A stretch of DNA of 36,577 bases from DATKDU01 sp035512595 (GCA_035512595.1 DATKDU010000435.1:1-36577), one strand, 5' to 3'. Counted from the first letter of the stretch, positions 6,400 to 15,858 are shown. Numbers and translations are program-made. Notes: a model not told the origin generated them from the sequence alone.

Positions 6400-9300
6400 A
6401 TGACCATTGCCGCCAATCCGGAAGCCCTCGCACCCGGCGTACAGAGCGGCGACTGGCTGGAGTTCATGGTCCGGCAAGGAGGACACGCCGGAAAGAGCGT
6501 TCGGCTGGTATCACGCAAATGCACCGTCGGCTCGGCCACCGGCTGCACGTTGCGACTGGTGGCGGCGGGTGTCCCGGAGCTGGCCCTGTGGGTGGTCCGC
6601 GGCAGCGTACAAACGGTCGCGCGGGCCAATGCTTCGGGAGTGCTGCTCAACGGCCAGAGTTTCACCGACGCCCTGCTGGCGCCTGGAGACGTGCTCCAAG
6701 TGGGGCCGGTCGAGCTCGAAGTGTTGAACTGTCCAGTATCGGCCAATCCGCCGCTGGAAGTGGTTGCCAATCCGCGTTTGAGCGCGGTGCTGCCAGCCGA
6801 TTCTCGACTGGTGCAGTTGCAAACGGAGCTGGACCAGGTCAAGCAGACTCTGGCGGATTCGAGCGAGCGGTGGAACTCACAGCGCCAGGAGCTGGAAGAC
6901 CAGCTCGCGGCCAAAGCGGCCGCCGAGTCGCAACTGGCCGCGGCCAACGCGCTACTCGAGCAGCACCAGCAGGAAGCAGCGAGCCGCCACGAAGCTTTGC
7001 GCCAGGAGCTGGCAGCTCACGACGAACAGTTGCGCCAGCTCCGGGAGGCGGCCGAGCTTGCCGCTCGCGAAGCGGCCGAGATCAAAGAGCAGGCCAGTGC
7101 AGCCTGGTTGACGGAAAGAAGCAGCCTCCAGTCGCAACTGGCCGAAGCGCAGGCGCAGGCGGAACGCCACGCGGGCGAATTGGCGGCGCGCGTCGAACAG
7201 CTTCGGCAACAGCAGGAGGCCAGAGACCAAGCCACCCAGGAGGCGCAGCAGGCGCGCGAAGCGTCCCAGGCGACGTGGGAAGCCGAAAAACAATCGTTCG
7301 CTGCCCAGATCGAGGAGTTGACGAACCTCGTTCGCCGCCGCGAGCAGGAGCTGGCCGAGCGCGAAGAGCAGCGGCGTCAGCAGCAGGAGGCCAGCGAGCG
7401 AGCGCACCAGGAGGCGGTCGGGCAAGGGGAGCAATCGAGCGCCGCCTGGCAGGCTGAAAGAAACCGCCTGGAAGCGCAGTTAGCGGAAGCGGCCGCGCGG
7501 AACCACGATCAGGAGCGCGAACGGGCCGCCCGCGAGGAAGAGCTGCGCCGCGAACTGACCGCACGGGAAGACCAGCTTCGTCAGCAGTCCGAGGCCTGGG
7601 AGTCGGCTCGCAGCGAGTCGGCTCTTAACCGCGACGCCCAGACGCAGTGCGACGCGCTGACGCAAACGGTGCAGCAGCTTCGCGAGGAATTGGCAGGGGC
7701 GCAGCAAGCCACCGAGCAGCAGCGCGATCAATTCACGTCGGCGCGGGCTCGCTTGGAACAGGAGCTTTCGCAAGTCACCGCCCAGCTTGCCGAGCGCCAG
7801 CAGGCGCTGGTCCAGTTGCCGCGCGAAGAAGCGGACACCAGCGCGTCCCTCGCTCAAGCGCTCGACCAGGCTCGTCTCGAGCTGGTCAAGTTGCAGGGAG
7901 AGCATCGCCGCCAGCAGCAAGAATGGACAGGCGTCCGCCAGCGGCTGGAGCGCGATCAGACGGTGGCTGCGGCGCAACTTGCCCAGCGGCAGCAGCAGGT
8001 GGATGAGCTGCGAGCGCTGGCCGCCGCAGCGCCGCCTCCGGCCGACAGCGAGGCCCGATCGTCATCGGCGACGGTCCCGATGACGGCTGGACAAGGCGCG
8101 CCGCTGAAGCGTGATGCGGCCGCTCTGACCGTCCGCTACGAGGCCGACCAGGCCCGCTGGGAGCAGGAACGGCAGCAACTGGCGCGCGAGATCGAACGCC
8201 GCGACCGCGAGCTCAACGAGCAGCGCGAAGATCTGGACGAGGCGAAGCACCTGGCATCGCTCCAGACCGGGCAGCTCAAGGTGGCGTTGGAGGAGGCGCG
8301 ACAGGAGCGGGACGAGCTGAAGGCCACATTGGCGCAGTTGCAAAGCCAGCGCCAGTCGCAACCGAGTGCGGCACAGACCGCCGAGCAAGAGCGGCAGTTG
8401 CGGGAAGCCCAAGAACATGCCCAGCAGGCCGCGGCCGAAGCCCGCGAACGGCAGCTCGAGGCGGAAAGCCTCCGCGACCGGCTGCAAGACATCGACGGGC
8501 AGATCGATTCTCTCCAGCAGGCACACGCCGCCGCGGAGCAGCGCTCGGCCGAGCTCGATCGACGCGGCGAGGAGCTCCGCCGCCGCGAGCACGAACTGGA
8601 GAACCAGCGGCAGGCCCGCCAGCGCGACAAGGAAACGCTGATCGAGCAACAGCAGCTTGTGCAGCAGCAGCGCCAGGAGCTGGCGCAGAAGCAGCACGCG
8701 CTGGTCGAGGAGCAGCAGTCGGTGCATTGGCGCGAGCAGCAGCTCGCCAGGTCCGACGAAAAGCTCACCGAGCGCGAACAGGAGCTGACGAAGTGGCGCG
8801 ATTCGCTGCGGACCCAGCAGCAAGCACTCGATCGCGAATTGCAGCAACTGGCCGACAAACGTCGCGAGTTGGCGACGGCCAAGGAGCAGCACGATACGGC
8901 GGTCCGGTCGCTGGCTGCCGCCAGCCAGACTCTAGCCGCCCAGCAGGCGGAGGCTGAGCGGCAGTTCGCCGAAGCGCGGCAGCGGATCGCGGCCGTGGAG
9001 GCTGACCGGGCGGCCTTGGACCGCGAGCAGGACGCTTGGAACGTCGAGCGCGAGCGGCAGCGGCAGCAGGTGGAGGAGCAGCGGCAGGCCTGGGAGCGCG
9101 AGCACGCCGAGTTCGCCGGGCGGCGGGAGGAAATGGCGTCCTTCCAGCAACAGTACGACGATCGCCGCCGCGAGCTGGCCGAGTGGGAACAGAAGCTCAG
9201 CGGGCAGCAAGCGGAGCTGGCCGACCGCGAAAGCCGCGTGCAGAGCGAGCTGTCCCGCGCGGCGGAGCAACTGGCCGAAGCCGCCCGCCGCGAAGAAACG

Positions 9301-11766
9301 CTGGCTCACGAGAAGAACCAACTTTCCGAGGAACAGCAGCAGTTGAGCGCGGGGCAATCCGCGCTGGACGCCGACCGCCAGGCGATTGCCCAGCAGCAAG
9401 AGCAGCTTTGCCAGCGCCAGCAGCAGCTCGACCAGCTCGATGCGGAAATCGACGAGCAGCGACAATCTCTGGCCCGCGACCGCGCCGGCATCGAAGACCG
9501 CCGCCGCGAATCGGAACACTGGCTGGACGAGCAGCGCGGGGCGCTCCAGCGACGGTGGGAGGACCTGGATTTTCGCCAAAAAGGTCTGGCCGAGCTCCAG
9601 CGGCGGGTCGAAGCGCGCGATGTCGAGCTGGCGTCGCGCGAGCAGGCGCTGGCCGCGGAACAAGAGAGTCTTCGCCAGCGTGAGCAGCAAGTGGCGGCCG
9701 ACCAGGCGCAATCTCAGTCGCAGACGGAAGCTCTTGCGCAGCGCGAGCAAGAGCTCCTGTCCCGCCAGCAGGCGGGCGAGCAGCAGCAGCAAGAGCTGGA
9801 CCGCCGCCGCCAGGAGTTGGCGGCCCAAGAGACGCAGTTGCAGGCAGACCAGCAGGCCTGCCAGGCCGAGCGGGCGTGCTGGCAAGACCGGCAAGCGGCA
9901 TTCGACCTCGATCAGGCGGAACTGCTCCAGCGGCGTCAACGGCTCGATGAAGATCAGACCCGCTGGGCGCAGGAGCAGTTGCAGTCGCAGGAGCAATTGG
10001 AACATCAGCGCCGCGAGCAGCAGTCCCAGGTCGAAGAATTGGCACGGCGCGCCGAGCAGTTTGCCGCCGACCAGCAGGCGCTGGCGACAGCCCAGGAATC
10101 GATCCAGACCCGTGAGCGTGCGGTGGAGGACCGCCAGCGGCAGTTGGCCGACCAGCAGCAGTCGCTCCAGGCTCGCCGGCACGAACTGGAGCAGGAACAA
10201 GATGCCGCTCGGCAGTCCCTGGCCTCTCTGGAACAGCAGCGGGACGACCTGGGCCAGCAGCAGGCGGTGATTTCCGAACAGCGGACGGCGCTCGAGCAGG
10301 AACGGTCGCTGCTGGATCGTCAGTCGAATGAGTCCCGCGCGGCACTGGCGGCGGACCAGGAGGAAATGGCGCGGCAGCGGGCCGAGTGCGGCCAGCGCGC
10401 CGAGGCGCTGGCGGCTGGCGAGCTGGCGCTGGCCGATCGGCTCGCGCAACTTGCGGCCAGTGAAGCGGAGCTCAACGTCAGCCGTGGGGAGCTGGCGATA
10501 CAACGGGCGCAACTAGCCGCCGAGTCCGAGTCTTTGGCGGAGCAGCGAAAGGCGCTGTCCGCCCAGGAAGATCGCCTCAGCCAGCAGGCAGCCCAACTGG
10601 AACAACAGTCCCAGCACGCGTTTGCCGAAGAAAACGCACTTCAGGCGCGCGAGGCAGAATTGCTGCGGCGGGAGCAGCAGCTCCCCGCCGCGGAGGAAAA
10701 CCTGGCCGCCCTTACGGCTGCGTTCGAGGCGAAGCGACAAGCGATGGAGGAAGACATGACGCGAAAACAGCAACGTGCTCAGGAGCAGGAAACCGCGCGC
10801 ACGGCGCGGGTGGTCGAACTGGAGTCCGATCTCGCGGCGGCGAAACTCGAGATCGAAAATCTCCAGTTCGCCGTGGCCGAGCGCGAGGAAGCCATCTCCC
10901 ACCAGCAAGAGGCCCTCCGCGCTGCACGGGAGCAAATGGAGTCCAAACGCCAGGAGCTCAACGACATTCATGCCCGCTTGAGCCAGCAACAAGACGCGCT
11001 CGCCGAGTCCCAAATCCTGCTCGACGAACAGATGGCCGAATTGCAGCGTCAGCGGTCGCAGTTGCAGCGGGAGCAGGACGAATTCTACCTGCAGAGGTCC
11101 GAGGCAGCCGCCGAGCAGAAACAGACCGACGACTCGCCAGCGAGCGTGGCCCTCGAAGTGCCGCCGTCGCACCTGGCCGCGGCGCCAGCTCCGGAAGCAG
11201 TGAAGCCAGCCCCGGCCGCGGAACAGGAGGTCAGACCGGCCGCGAGCACCGCTCCAGAACCAAACCTGGAAGATGACGAGTCGGTCGAGGACTACATCGC
11301 ACGAATGATGGCCCGCATGGGAGTTCACCGTCCGCAACCGCCGGCACAGCCTCAGCCGCAGCCGCAGCCGCAGCCGGGGGCGGCAGCCGCTTTAGCGCCG
11401 GACGAATTCCAAGCGGTGGAATCACCGTTGGCCTGCGAAACCCTGCCTCAGGTCGTTGACATTTCGTCGCCGGAAGAGTATTTGCCGCGGTGCCAGGCGC
11501 CGGAGAAGGGAGCCGACATGGCGGCCATGCGAGCCCTCTCCACCAATGCTGCCGCAGCCGCCCTCAAGGCCCATGCCCGCCGCCGCCGCATCAGCCTCTC
11601 GGCGCGGACATCGGTGGTGGCGATTCTGTCGCTGCTGGGCACCGCAGCCATTGGCGCAGTTTGGGTCGTCTATCATTCGCCGATCGCCCAGTTTGGCGCG
11701 ACATTCTTCGGTGTCCTGGGAGTCGGCTGCGCATGCAAAGCGCTGATCGACCGGTTTCGACCCTAG
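6400..11766 (+). CDS. Giant FHA-domain coiled-coil membrane protein (1788 residues)
   Basis: Residues about 15-115 resemble a forkhead-associated domain (graded beta-strand pattern, 'SVRLVSRKCTVGS', 'GVLLNGQSF', 'LAPGDVLQVGPVELEVLN'), which in other proteins binds phosphothreonine. Residues about 130-1560 are an almost unbroken coiled coil dominated by Q, E, R, A and L, with many 'REQQL' and 'LAEREQEL' variants. A Pro/Ala/Gln segment follows (about 1570-1690) with the acidic 'DDESVEDYIARMMARMG' block, then a C-terminal hydrophobic pair (about 1735-1775). The coil could exceed 150 nm if fully extended. ATG at 6400 is preferred; GTG at 6367 is possible and would put one TGGCGCGCC copy inside the gene. 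Neither has a strong Shine-Dalgarno. A scaffold or envelope-tether role is inferred, not shown. Confidence 0.88.
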   Translation: MTIAANPEALAPGVQSGDWLEFMVRQGGHAGKSVRLVSRKCTVGSATGCTLRLVAAGVPELALWVVRGSVQTVARANASGVLLNGQSFTDALLAPGDVLQVGPVELEVLNCPVSANPPLEVVANPRLSAVLPADSRLVQLQTELDQVKQTLADSSERWNSQRQELEDQLAAKAAAESQLAAANALLEQHQQEAASRHEALRQELAAHDEQLRQLREAAELAAREAAEIKEQASAAWLTERSSLQSQLAEAQAQAERHAGELAARVEQLRQQQEARDQATQEAQQAREASQATWEAEKQSFAAQIEELTNLVRRREQELAEREEQRRQQQEASERAHQEAVGQGEQSSAAWQAERNRLEAQLAEAAARNHDQERERAAREEELRRELTAREDQLRQQSEAWESARSESALNRDAQTQCDALTQTVQQLREELAGAQQATEQQRDQFTSARARLEQELSQVTAQLAERQQALVQLPREEADTSASLAQALDQARLELVKLQGEHRRQQQEWTGVRQRLERDQTVAAAQLAQRQQQVDELRALAAAAPPPADSEARSSSATVPMTAGQGAPLKRDAAALTVRYEADQARWEQERQQLAREIERRDRELNEQREDLDEAKHLASLQTGQLKVALEEARQERDELKATLAQLQSQRQSQPSAAQTAEQERQLREAQEHAQQAAAEARERQLEAESLRDRLQDIDGQIDSLQQAHAAAEQRSAELDRRGEELRRREHELENQRQARQRDKETLIEQQQLVQQQRQELAQKQHALVEEQQSVHWREQQLARSDEKLTEREQELTKWRDSLRTQQQALDRELQQLADKRRELATAKEQHDTAVRSLAAASQTLAAQQAEAERQFAEARQRIAAVEADRAALDREQDAWNVERERQRQQVEEQRQAWEREHAEFAGRREEMASFQQQYDDRRRELAEWEQKLSGQQAELADRESRVQSELSRAAEQLAEAARREETLAHEKNQLSEEQQQLSAGQSALDADRQAIAQQQEQLCQRQQQLDQLDAEIDEQRQSLARDRAGIEDRRRESEHWLDEQRGALQRRWEDLDFRQKGLAELQRRVEARDVELASREQALAAEQESLRQREQQVAADQAQSQSQTEALAQREQELLSRQQAGEQQQQELDRRRQELAAQETQLQADQQACQAERACWQDRQAAFDLDQAELLQRRQRLDEDQTRWAQEQLQSQEQLEHQRREQQSQVEELARRAEQFAADQQALATAQESIQTRERAVEDRQRQLADQQQSLQARRHELEQEQDAARQSLASLEQQRDDLGQQQAVISEQRTALEQERSLLDRQSNESRAALAADQEEMARQRAECGQRAEALAAGELALADRLAQLAASEAELNVSRGELAIQRAQLAAESESLAEQRKALSAQEDRLSQQAAQLEQQSQHAFAEENALQAREAELLRREQQLPAAEENLAALTAAFEAKRQAMEEDMTRKQQRAQEQETARTARVVELESDLAAAKLEIENLQFAVAEREEAISHQQEALRAAREQMESKRQELNDIHARLSQQQDALAESQILLDEQMAELQRQRSQLQREQDEFYLQRSEAAAEQKQTDDSPASVALEVPPSHLAAAPAPEAVKPAPAAEQEVRPAASTAPEPNLEDDESVEDYIARMMARMGVHRPQPPAQPQPQPQPQPGAAAALAPDEFQAVESPLACETLPQVVDISSPEEYLPRCQAPEKGADMAAMRALSTNAAAAALKAHARRRRISLSARTSVVAILSLLGTAAIGAVWVVYHSPIAQFGATFFGVLGVGCACKALIDRFRP

Positions 11767-11773
11767 TCCACTT

Positions 11774-12796
11774 TCAAAAGCCTCGCGCCACCCGCACGTC
11801 CTCGAAATCCCGCAGGTGGTAGCCGATGCCGATGTAGTCGAGGACGCGGCACAGGCCGCGGAGGGCGACTCCCATGCCGTCGGGGCCGGAGAAGCCGCCG
11901 AACTGGCCGCCACCTTTGACGTGCGGCTCCAGATCCATAAACACGCCGGGAATGCCCCGCTTCTTGAGCCGCTTCTCCATCAGCGGAATGCTATCCTTGA
12001 AATCGCGCAGCACCAGCTCGTGGCCGCTGTCCCCCTGGTCGGCAGGAACGAAGTGCTTGAGGGCCTCCTCATCGACGTGCGTCGTCCGCTTGAGAATGTT
12101 CGGCTGGCGATAGTCCTTGACGTGCATCCAGCCGAGCCCCTTCTTCATCGCCAGGTACTGCTCGAAGCACTCGCCGGGGCTGTACCCCTGCGTGCTGATA
12201 TTGGCGGCGTCGAAGATCAGCACGAGTGCCGGGTGATCGACCTGCCGATGAATGTCCGCCATCAATACGCCGTTTTGTCCGACCAGGTTGGCTTCGACCT
12301 CCAGGCCAAACGTCAAATCGCTGCGGTGGCACATCTCGGCAATCTGGCCCAGTTGATCGGCCGCCTGAGCGACGTGGGCTTTAGGATCGGTCCCCTTGGG
12401 ATGATAAAACGAAAAGCCCCGGATCAGCTTCGTCTCGAAGGCATGGGCCAACTCGCAGGCTTTCTTCACTTCGTCGCTCAAATACTTTTTGAACGGCACG
12501 AAGCGGTTCTTGGTGCCGTCCTCCTTGTCGAGCAGCTTCACCTTGCCGATGGGCGAGCCGAGCGTAGCGACGTTCAGCCCGTACTCGTCTTCCAGGTGCC
12601 GGACCTTGGTGATCTCCTGCCTGGTGAGCTGCATCACGTTCTTGATGCCGTTGCCCGCATCGATAAAGCGGATCGAGTAGTATTGCAGGCCGATGGCGGC
12701 AAGAGCGGCGAACTGTTGTTCGGCCGTTTTCTGGTTGGCCGCCTCGTCGCCGAAGCCGGAGAGGATGACTGTGGGCTGGCTGGGTTGGTCGGGCAT
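11774..12796 (-). CDS. Sugar phosphate isomerase/epimerase-like TIM barrel
   Basis: A 340-residue cytoplasmic protein of the xylose isomerase-like TIM barrel (AP endonuclease 2) superfamily. Successive strands carry likely metal ligands: Glu in 'TFGLEVEAN', Asp in 'LIFDAANIS', His in 'GWMHVKDY' and Glu in 'GVFMDLEPH'. The substrate cannot be told from sequence; planctomycetes carry many such paralogues, often in catabolism of unusual sugars or inositols. No signal peptide is visible. The gene converges tail-to-tail with the FHA/coiled-coil gene, with only 7 bp between stops. Confidence 0.88.
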   Translation of the reverse strand: MPDQPSQPTVILSGFGDEAANQKTAEQQFAALAAIGLQYYSIRFIDAGNGIKNVMQLTRQEITKVRHLEDEYGLNVATLGSPIGKVKLLDKEDGTKNRFVPFKKYLSDEVKKACELAHAFETKLIRGFSFYHPKGTDPKAHVAQAADQLGQIAEMCHRSDLTFGLEVEANLVGQNGVLMADIHRQVDHPALVLIFDAANISTQGYSPGECFEQYLAMKKGLGWMHVKDYRQPNILKRTTHVDEEALKHFVPADQGDSGHELVLRDFKDSIPLMEKRLKKRGIPGVFMDLEPHVKGGGQFGGFSGPDGMGVALRGLCRVLDYIGIGYHLRDFEDVRVARGF

Positions 12797-12866
12797 GAGT
12801 TTGCTAATTCTCGTGTTGGGAATCCGTGGATTCTTGACAATTGGCTCGAGGTGCCGCGTGCTGCTT

Positions 12867-13229
12867 CTATACGACGATGCAGGGACTGCTTACTGGCCAA
12901 ATGGTGAACGATTCAAATTGAGTCGAATCGTCGTAGATTCGAATGGATTGGCCATTGGTGAATTGAAGCTCGATCCACGCCGGCGGTGAGATTTGAGAAC
13001 ATATCACCTTGTGACCTAGTAGACATGGCAGAAGTTGTGGTGCAGCGAATTTCCTCTCCAGTCGATCGACGACGGCACCAGTTTGATCCCGAATTTCCCA
13101 TGTGGACTCGATCGAAATACTGCAGTCGGGGTAGAAGCGAAGCTGAATCAGGTTTGTGCCAATACAAATCTGCACAAGTTCGGCACCACGGAAACTTGAG
13201 AGATCAAGGTTGCGTGGCACACCGTACAT
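12867..13229 (-). CDS. DUF6188-like small protein
   Basis: A 120-residue protein with 'GAELVQICIGTNLIQLRF', 'ISIESTWEI' and 'LQFTNGQSIRIYDDS..FESFTI' in order. This pattern matches my memory of the DUF6188 family, whose function is unknown and whose members are often found near toxin-immunity or mobile loci. GGAG lies 5 nt before the ATG at 13229, supporting a real gene. Its base composition is more AT-rich than the neighbouring genes, and it sits next to a gene remnant, so it may have arrived by transfer. The upstream end of the neighbouring isomerase gene is 70 bp away. Confidence 0.72.
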   Translation of the reverse strand: MYGVPRNLDLSSFRGAELVQICIGTNLIQLRFYPDCSISIESTWEIRDQTGAVVDRLERKFAAPQLLPCLLGHKVICSQISPPAWIELQFTNGQSIRIYDDSTQFESFTIWPVSSPCIVV

Positions 13230-13342
13230 GGCAACTCCAGGGAGCTACAAGCATGGGCAGCACGGCCAGTTCGTGCAAGGGTAGACAGCCGCGGACCAGG
13301 GACCACCACGGACCGTGTCGCTGGACGCGACTACCCAACCAG

Positions 13343-13528
13343 GCCGACGTCTTCAATGGCACGTATCAGTGGAAGGACGGCCAGCTCGTGATGGTCAAGC
13401 CAAGTGACCAGCGGATGATGGGGCTGGACTGGCGGTGGGACGGCAAGCAACTGTTGCTCGTCGGCGAACCAGGAAATACGCCGACCGGTTCAAGCTACAT
13501 GGGAACCGCGCTCGATCGGACGAAATAA
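13343..13528 (+). pseudogene. 3' remnant of a planctomycete hypothetical gene
   Basis: About 61 codons ending at the TAA at 13526-13528 read as protein ('FNGTYQWKDGQLVMVKPSDQ', 'LDWRWDGKQLLLVGEP'), a compact beta-rich C-terminal module. The frame upstream of about 13343 turns into implausible, Cys/Arg/His-rich sequence that overlaps the DUF6188-like gene, and no start with a ribosome site precedes the plausible part. I read it as the tail of a gene whose front has been lost. A very small functional gene starting at an in-frame non-ATG codon cannot be excluded. Confidence 0.5.
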
Positions 13529-13535
13529 AAGTGGA

Positions 13536-14036
13536 CTAATAATTTCCCTCGCGTTCCTGTTCGTCGGGCTCCTTCTGGTTCCAAATCTTGAGCGTCGCGT
13601 ACTCGACGAATTCCCCCAGGACCAGGATGGCGAATGTGAGCAAAATCATGATCCCCCCGACCGACCAGTAGGCGGCGCCAAACACCATTCCGAGCGCTGC
13701 GGCCAGCCAGATCGTGGCCGCTGTGGTCAGTCCGTGGACCTGCTTGTTCGCCAGATCGCGCACGATGACGCCGGCGCCCAGGAATCCAATGCCCGTGATG
13801 ATCCCTTGCAGCACCTGCGTGACCGCCCGCCGTTCGGGAATGTCGCTCCCGTCCCAAGCGACGGCCAACGCCAGGAGCGTCATGCCGGCCGAGCCGATGC
13901 TCACCAGGGCGTGGGTGCGCATGCCGGCCGGTTTGTGCCTCAGATCGCGGTTGAGGCCGATCAGCGAGCCGGCGAGCGTGGCCGCGCCGAGCCGCAGCAG
14001 GAGGTCAACCGTCGTCAGTGCAGGGAGGAGTTCCAT
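13536..14036 (-). CDS. MgtC/SapB family membrane protein
   Basis: A 166-residue inner-membrane protein with about five hydrophobic helices, and the family signatures 'GSLIGLNRDLRHKPAGMRTHALVS' (in two parts) and 'GIGFLGAGVIV', then 'GLTTAATIW'. MgtC-type proteins aid growth under Mg2+ limitation, and in Salmonella MgtC inhibits the F1Fo ATPase; the role here is unknown. It lacks the longer cytoplasmic ACT-like C-terminal domain of Salmonella MgtC and ends in a short charged tail. ATG at 14036 is chosen because upstream codons are not protein-like. It follows queD by 16 bp on the same strand, so cotranscription is likely. Confidence 0.9.
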   Translation of the reverse strand: MELLPALTTVDLLLRLGAATLAGSLIGLNRDLRHKPAGMRTHALVSIGSAGMTLLALAVAWDGSDIPERRAVTQVLQGIITGIGFLGAGVIVRDLANKQVHGLTTAATIWLAAALGMVFGAAYWSVGGIMILLTFAILVLGEFVEYATLKIWNQKEPDEQEREGNY

Positions 14037-14052
14037 AGCGTGCCCCACGTGA

Positions 14053-14454
14053 TTACGCCCGGTACGTCGCCACGCAGTGCGGAGTTTCCCAAAGCTGCGC
14101 TTCCACAATCGGAAACCCCCGGCTGGCAGTGAATTCGTAGATCAGCTTGGCGATGTTTTCCGCAGTGGGATTGGCGTCCATCAGGAATACCGGCTCGTTG
14201 TGCTCGCGCATCACGGGCACCATCGGATCGTCCTGGTGCAGGAGCATGCGGTGATCCAGATTCTCGTCGATCCAGGTGCTGACCACCCGCTTGATGTCTG
14301 AAAAATCGAGCACCATACCCCGCGGATCGAGCGTCTGCGACTCCAGCGTGATGATCGCGTGTCCGTTGTGGCCGTGGAGGTAGCGGCACTTCCCGTCATA
14401 GTTGAGAAGCCGGTGGCCGTAGCAGAAATCGATTTCGCGGGTGACTCGGAACAT
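14053..14454 (-). CDS. queD: 6-carboxytetrahydropterin synthase QueD
   Basis: A 133-residue protein of the 6-pyruvoyl-tetrahydropterin synthase fold. It turns 7,8-dihydroneopterin triphosphate into 6-carboxy-tetrahydropterin in the pathway to preQ0 and queuosine. Zinc ligands His14, His27 and His29 and the catalytic Cys23 are in place ('FCYGHRLLNYDGKCRYLHGH'). The later 'MVLDFSDIK' and 'LDHRMLL' motifs also fit. Its queC partner lies directly upstream on the same strand, 106 bp away. queE and queF are not in the window. No preQ1 riboswitch was recognised in the spacer. Confidence 0.93.
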   Translation of the reverse strand: MFRVTREIDFCYGHRLLNYDGKCRYLHGHNGHAIITLESQTLDPRGMVLDFSDIKRVVSTWIDENLDHRMLLHQDDPMVPVMREHNEPVFLMDANPTAENIAKLIYEFTASRGFPIVEAQLWETPHCVATYRA

Positions 14455-14560
14455 GGGTTCATTCTACCTCATCGAATTCTTAGCCGGAGCGTAACAGCGT
14501 CCGGGTGCGGCTTGCCCGTCGAGCTCGGTCCCGGAGGTCGATAGCCTCGGCTAAGGGCGC

Positions 14561-15229
14561 TCACGTTGCATATCGCGTGCCGTCTTTCATGTCCGCGTCG
14601 CGAAAGGCCGACTGCCGTTCCGCGCACTTGTTGCACCGGCCGCAGTGCAAGTGATCGACGGGTGAAATGCAGGAAAATGTCAACTCCAGCGGCACGTTTC
14701 GCCCGAGTTCCATGACCTGCCGCTTCGTCATTTTGCCAAAGGGGCGGAGAAGCGATAGCTGGCCGATGCCGCCGTGGTTGAGTGCCGCCTGAAAATCGTC
14801 CAGGAACTCGTCGCTGGCATCGGCGAAGGGGCTCGTTCCCAGCGGCGCCAAGGCCAGCTCTCCCACGCCGTGAAGCTGACACCATATGGCCGCTTTGATC
14901 AGAAGTAGCGCGTTTCGTCCGGGCAAAAAGACCGCTTCATCGGGCGTGTCGGCGGCGGGGGTGTTTCGCCCGGTCATGCTCCAGTGGTCGCCATACAGGT
15001 CCGAGAGGGGGAGTTCCAGCACGACCAGCTCCGCCAATCGTCGTCCCCCAATGGCTCGCAACAAGCGCCGCAGGGCCGCCAGCTCATGCTCCTGCCAGAC
15101 GAGGCCGGTGCGAATGTAAAAAGGTCGCACGCGCCGGCCACGATCGAGCAAATGGGCGACCAGAATCGAGCTGTCCAGCCCGCCGCTGGCGAGCACGCCG
15201 ATGGCGCCGTCGCTGGCTGCTGGATTCAT
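14561..15229 (-). CDS. queC: 7-cyano-7-deazaguanine synthase-like PP-loop protein (QueC)
   Basis: A 222-residue ATP-dependent enzyme that makes preQ0 from 7-carboxy-7-deazaguanine. The PP-loop 'SGGLDSS' occupies residues 15-21. Four zinc-ligand cysteines near the C-terminus (C187, C196, C199, C202) have the spacing found in QueC, and 'VFLPGRN' matches the family's substrate-site motif. It is divergent (SGGLDSS in place of SGGxDST), so a paralogue is possible, but adjacency to queD supports the role. ATG at 15229 is chosen because sequence upstream in frame is Ala-rich and overlaps the divergent GNAT gene. The divergent spacer is 74 bp. Confidence 0.85.
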   Translation of the reverse strand: MNPAASDGAIGVLASGGLDSSILVAHLLDRGRRVRPFYIRTGLVWQEHELAALRRLLRAIGGRRLAELVVLELPLSDLYGDHWSMTGRNTPAADTPDEAVFLPGRNALLLIKAAIWCQLHGVGELALAPLGTSPFADASDEFLDDFQAALNHGGIGQLSLLRPFGKMTKRQVMELGRNVPLELTFSCISPVDHLHCGRCNKCAERQSAFRDADMKDGTRYAT

Positions 15230-15303
15230 GGTTGCCGGCCCAGTGGGATCGTGCTTGAATTTGTCTGTCTCTAGTTTAGCCAGGCATCGAGCCGAGGGTA
15301 GAG

Positions 15304-15858
15304 ATGAAACCGGAAGCGAATCTGCCGCGTGAGTTGCGGACTGAGCGGCTGCTGTTGCGGCACTGGCGTCCTGAAGACCGAGAGCCATTTGCAGCACTGA
15401 ATGCCGACCCGCGGGTGGTGGAATTCCTGCCGGGCCCATCATCGCGGGCCGAAAGTGACGAGCGGGTCGCGCGAATCGAGGCGCATTTTCAGGAATATGG
15501 CTACGGCCTGTGGGCCGTGGAGGTGGTGGGCGTTGCTCCCTTCGTCGGATTTGTCGGCCTTTCCGTACCCAGGTTTGAAGCCCCGTTTATGCCGTGCGTC
15601 GAGATCGGCTGGCGCTTGTCGGCAGAGCACTGGGGCCGCGGCTATTCAACGGAGGGTGCCCGGGCCGCGCTGGCTTTTGGCTTTGAACGGCTGTCGCTGG
15701 ACGAGATCGTGTCGTACACCGTCCCGGACAACGTCCGCTCGCGACGGGTCATGGAGAAGATTGGCATGACGCACAGTTCGGACGAGGACTTCGATCACCC
15801 CCTGCTGCCGGAGGGACATCGCCTGCGGCGGCACGTCTTGTACCGCCTGGCGCGCTGA
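15304..15858 (+). CDS. GNAT acetyltransferase, RimJ/RimL-like
   Basis: A 184-residue acetyl-CoA-dependent N-acetyltransferase. 'LRTERLLLRHWRPEDREPF' is the typical opening of the RimJ/RimL branch. The pyrophosphate-binding loop appears as 'HWGRGYSTEGARAAL', and 'VPDNVRSRRVMEKIGM' is the family's motif B region. The acceptor is unknown; related proteins modify ribosomal protein N-termini or small amines. GAGGG lies 5 nt before the ATG. The gene diverges from queC and is followed, after 70 bp, by the marR-type gene on the same strand. Confidence 0.9.
   Translation: MKPEANLPRELRTERLLLRHWRPEDREPFAALNADPRVVEFLPGPSSRAESDERVARIEAHFQEYGYGLWAVEVVGVAPFVGFVGLSVPRFEAPFMPCVEIGWRLSAEHWGRGYSTEGARAALAFGFERLSLDEIVSYTVPDNVRSRRVMEKIGMTHSSDEDFDHPLLPEGHRLRRHVLYRLAR

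Noticed and set aside
8932..10512. 526-codon minus-strand frame inside the giant gene
   Set aside because: Arises from the strong Gln/Glu/Arg codon bias (CAG, GAG, CGC) of the coiled coil read in reverse; Leu/Arg-rich nonsense with no motif.
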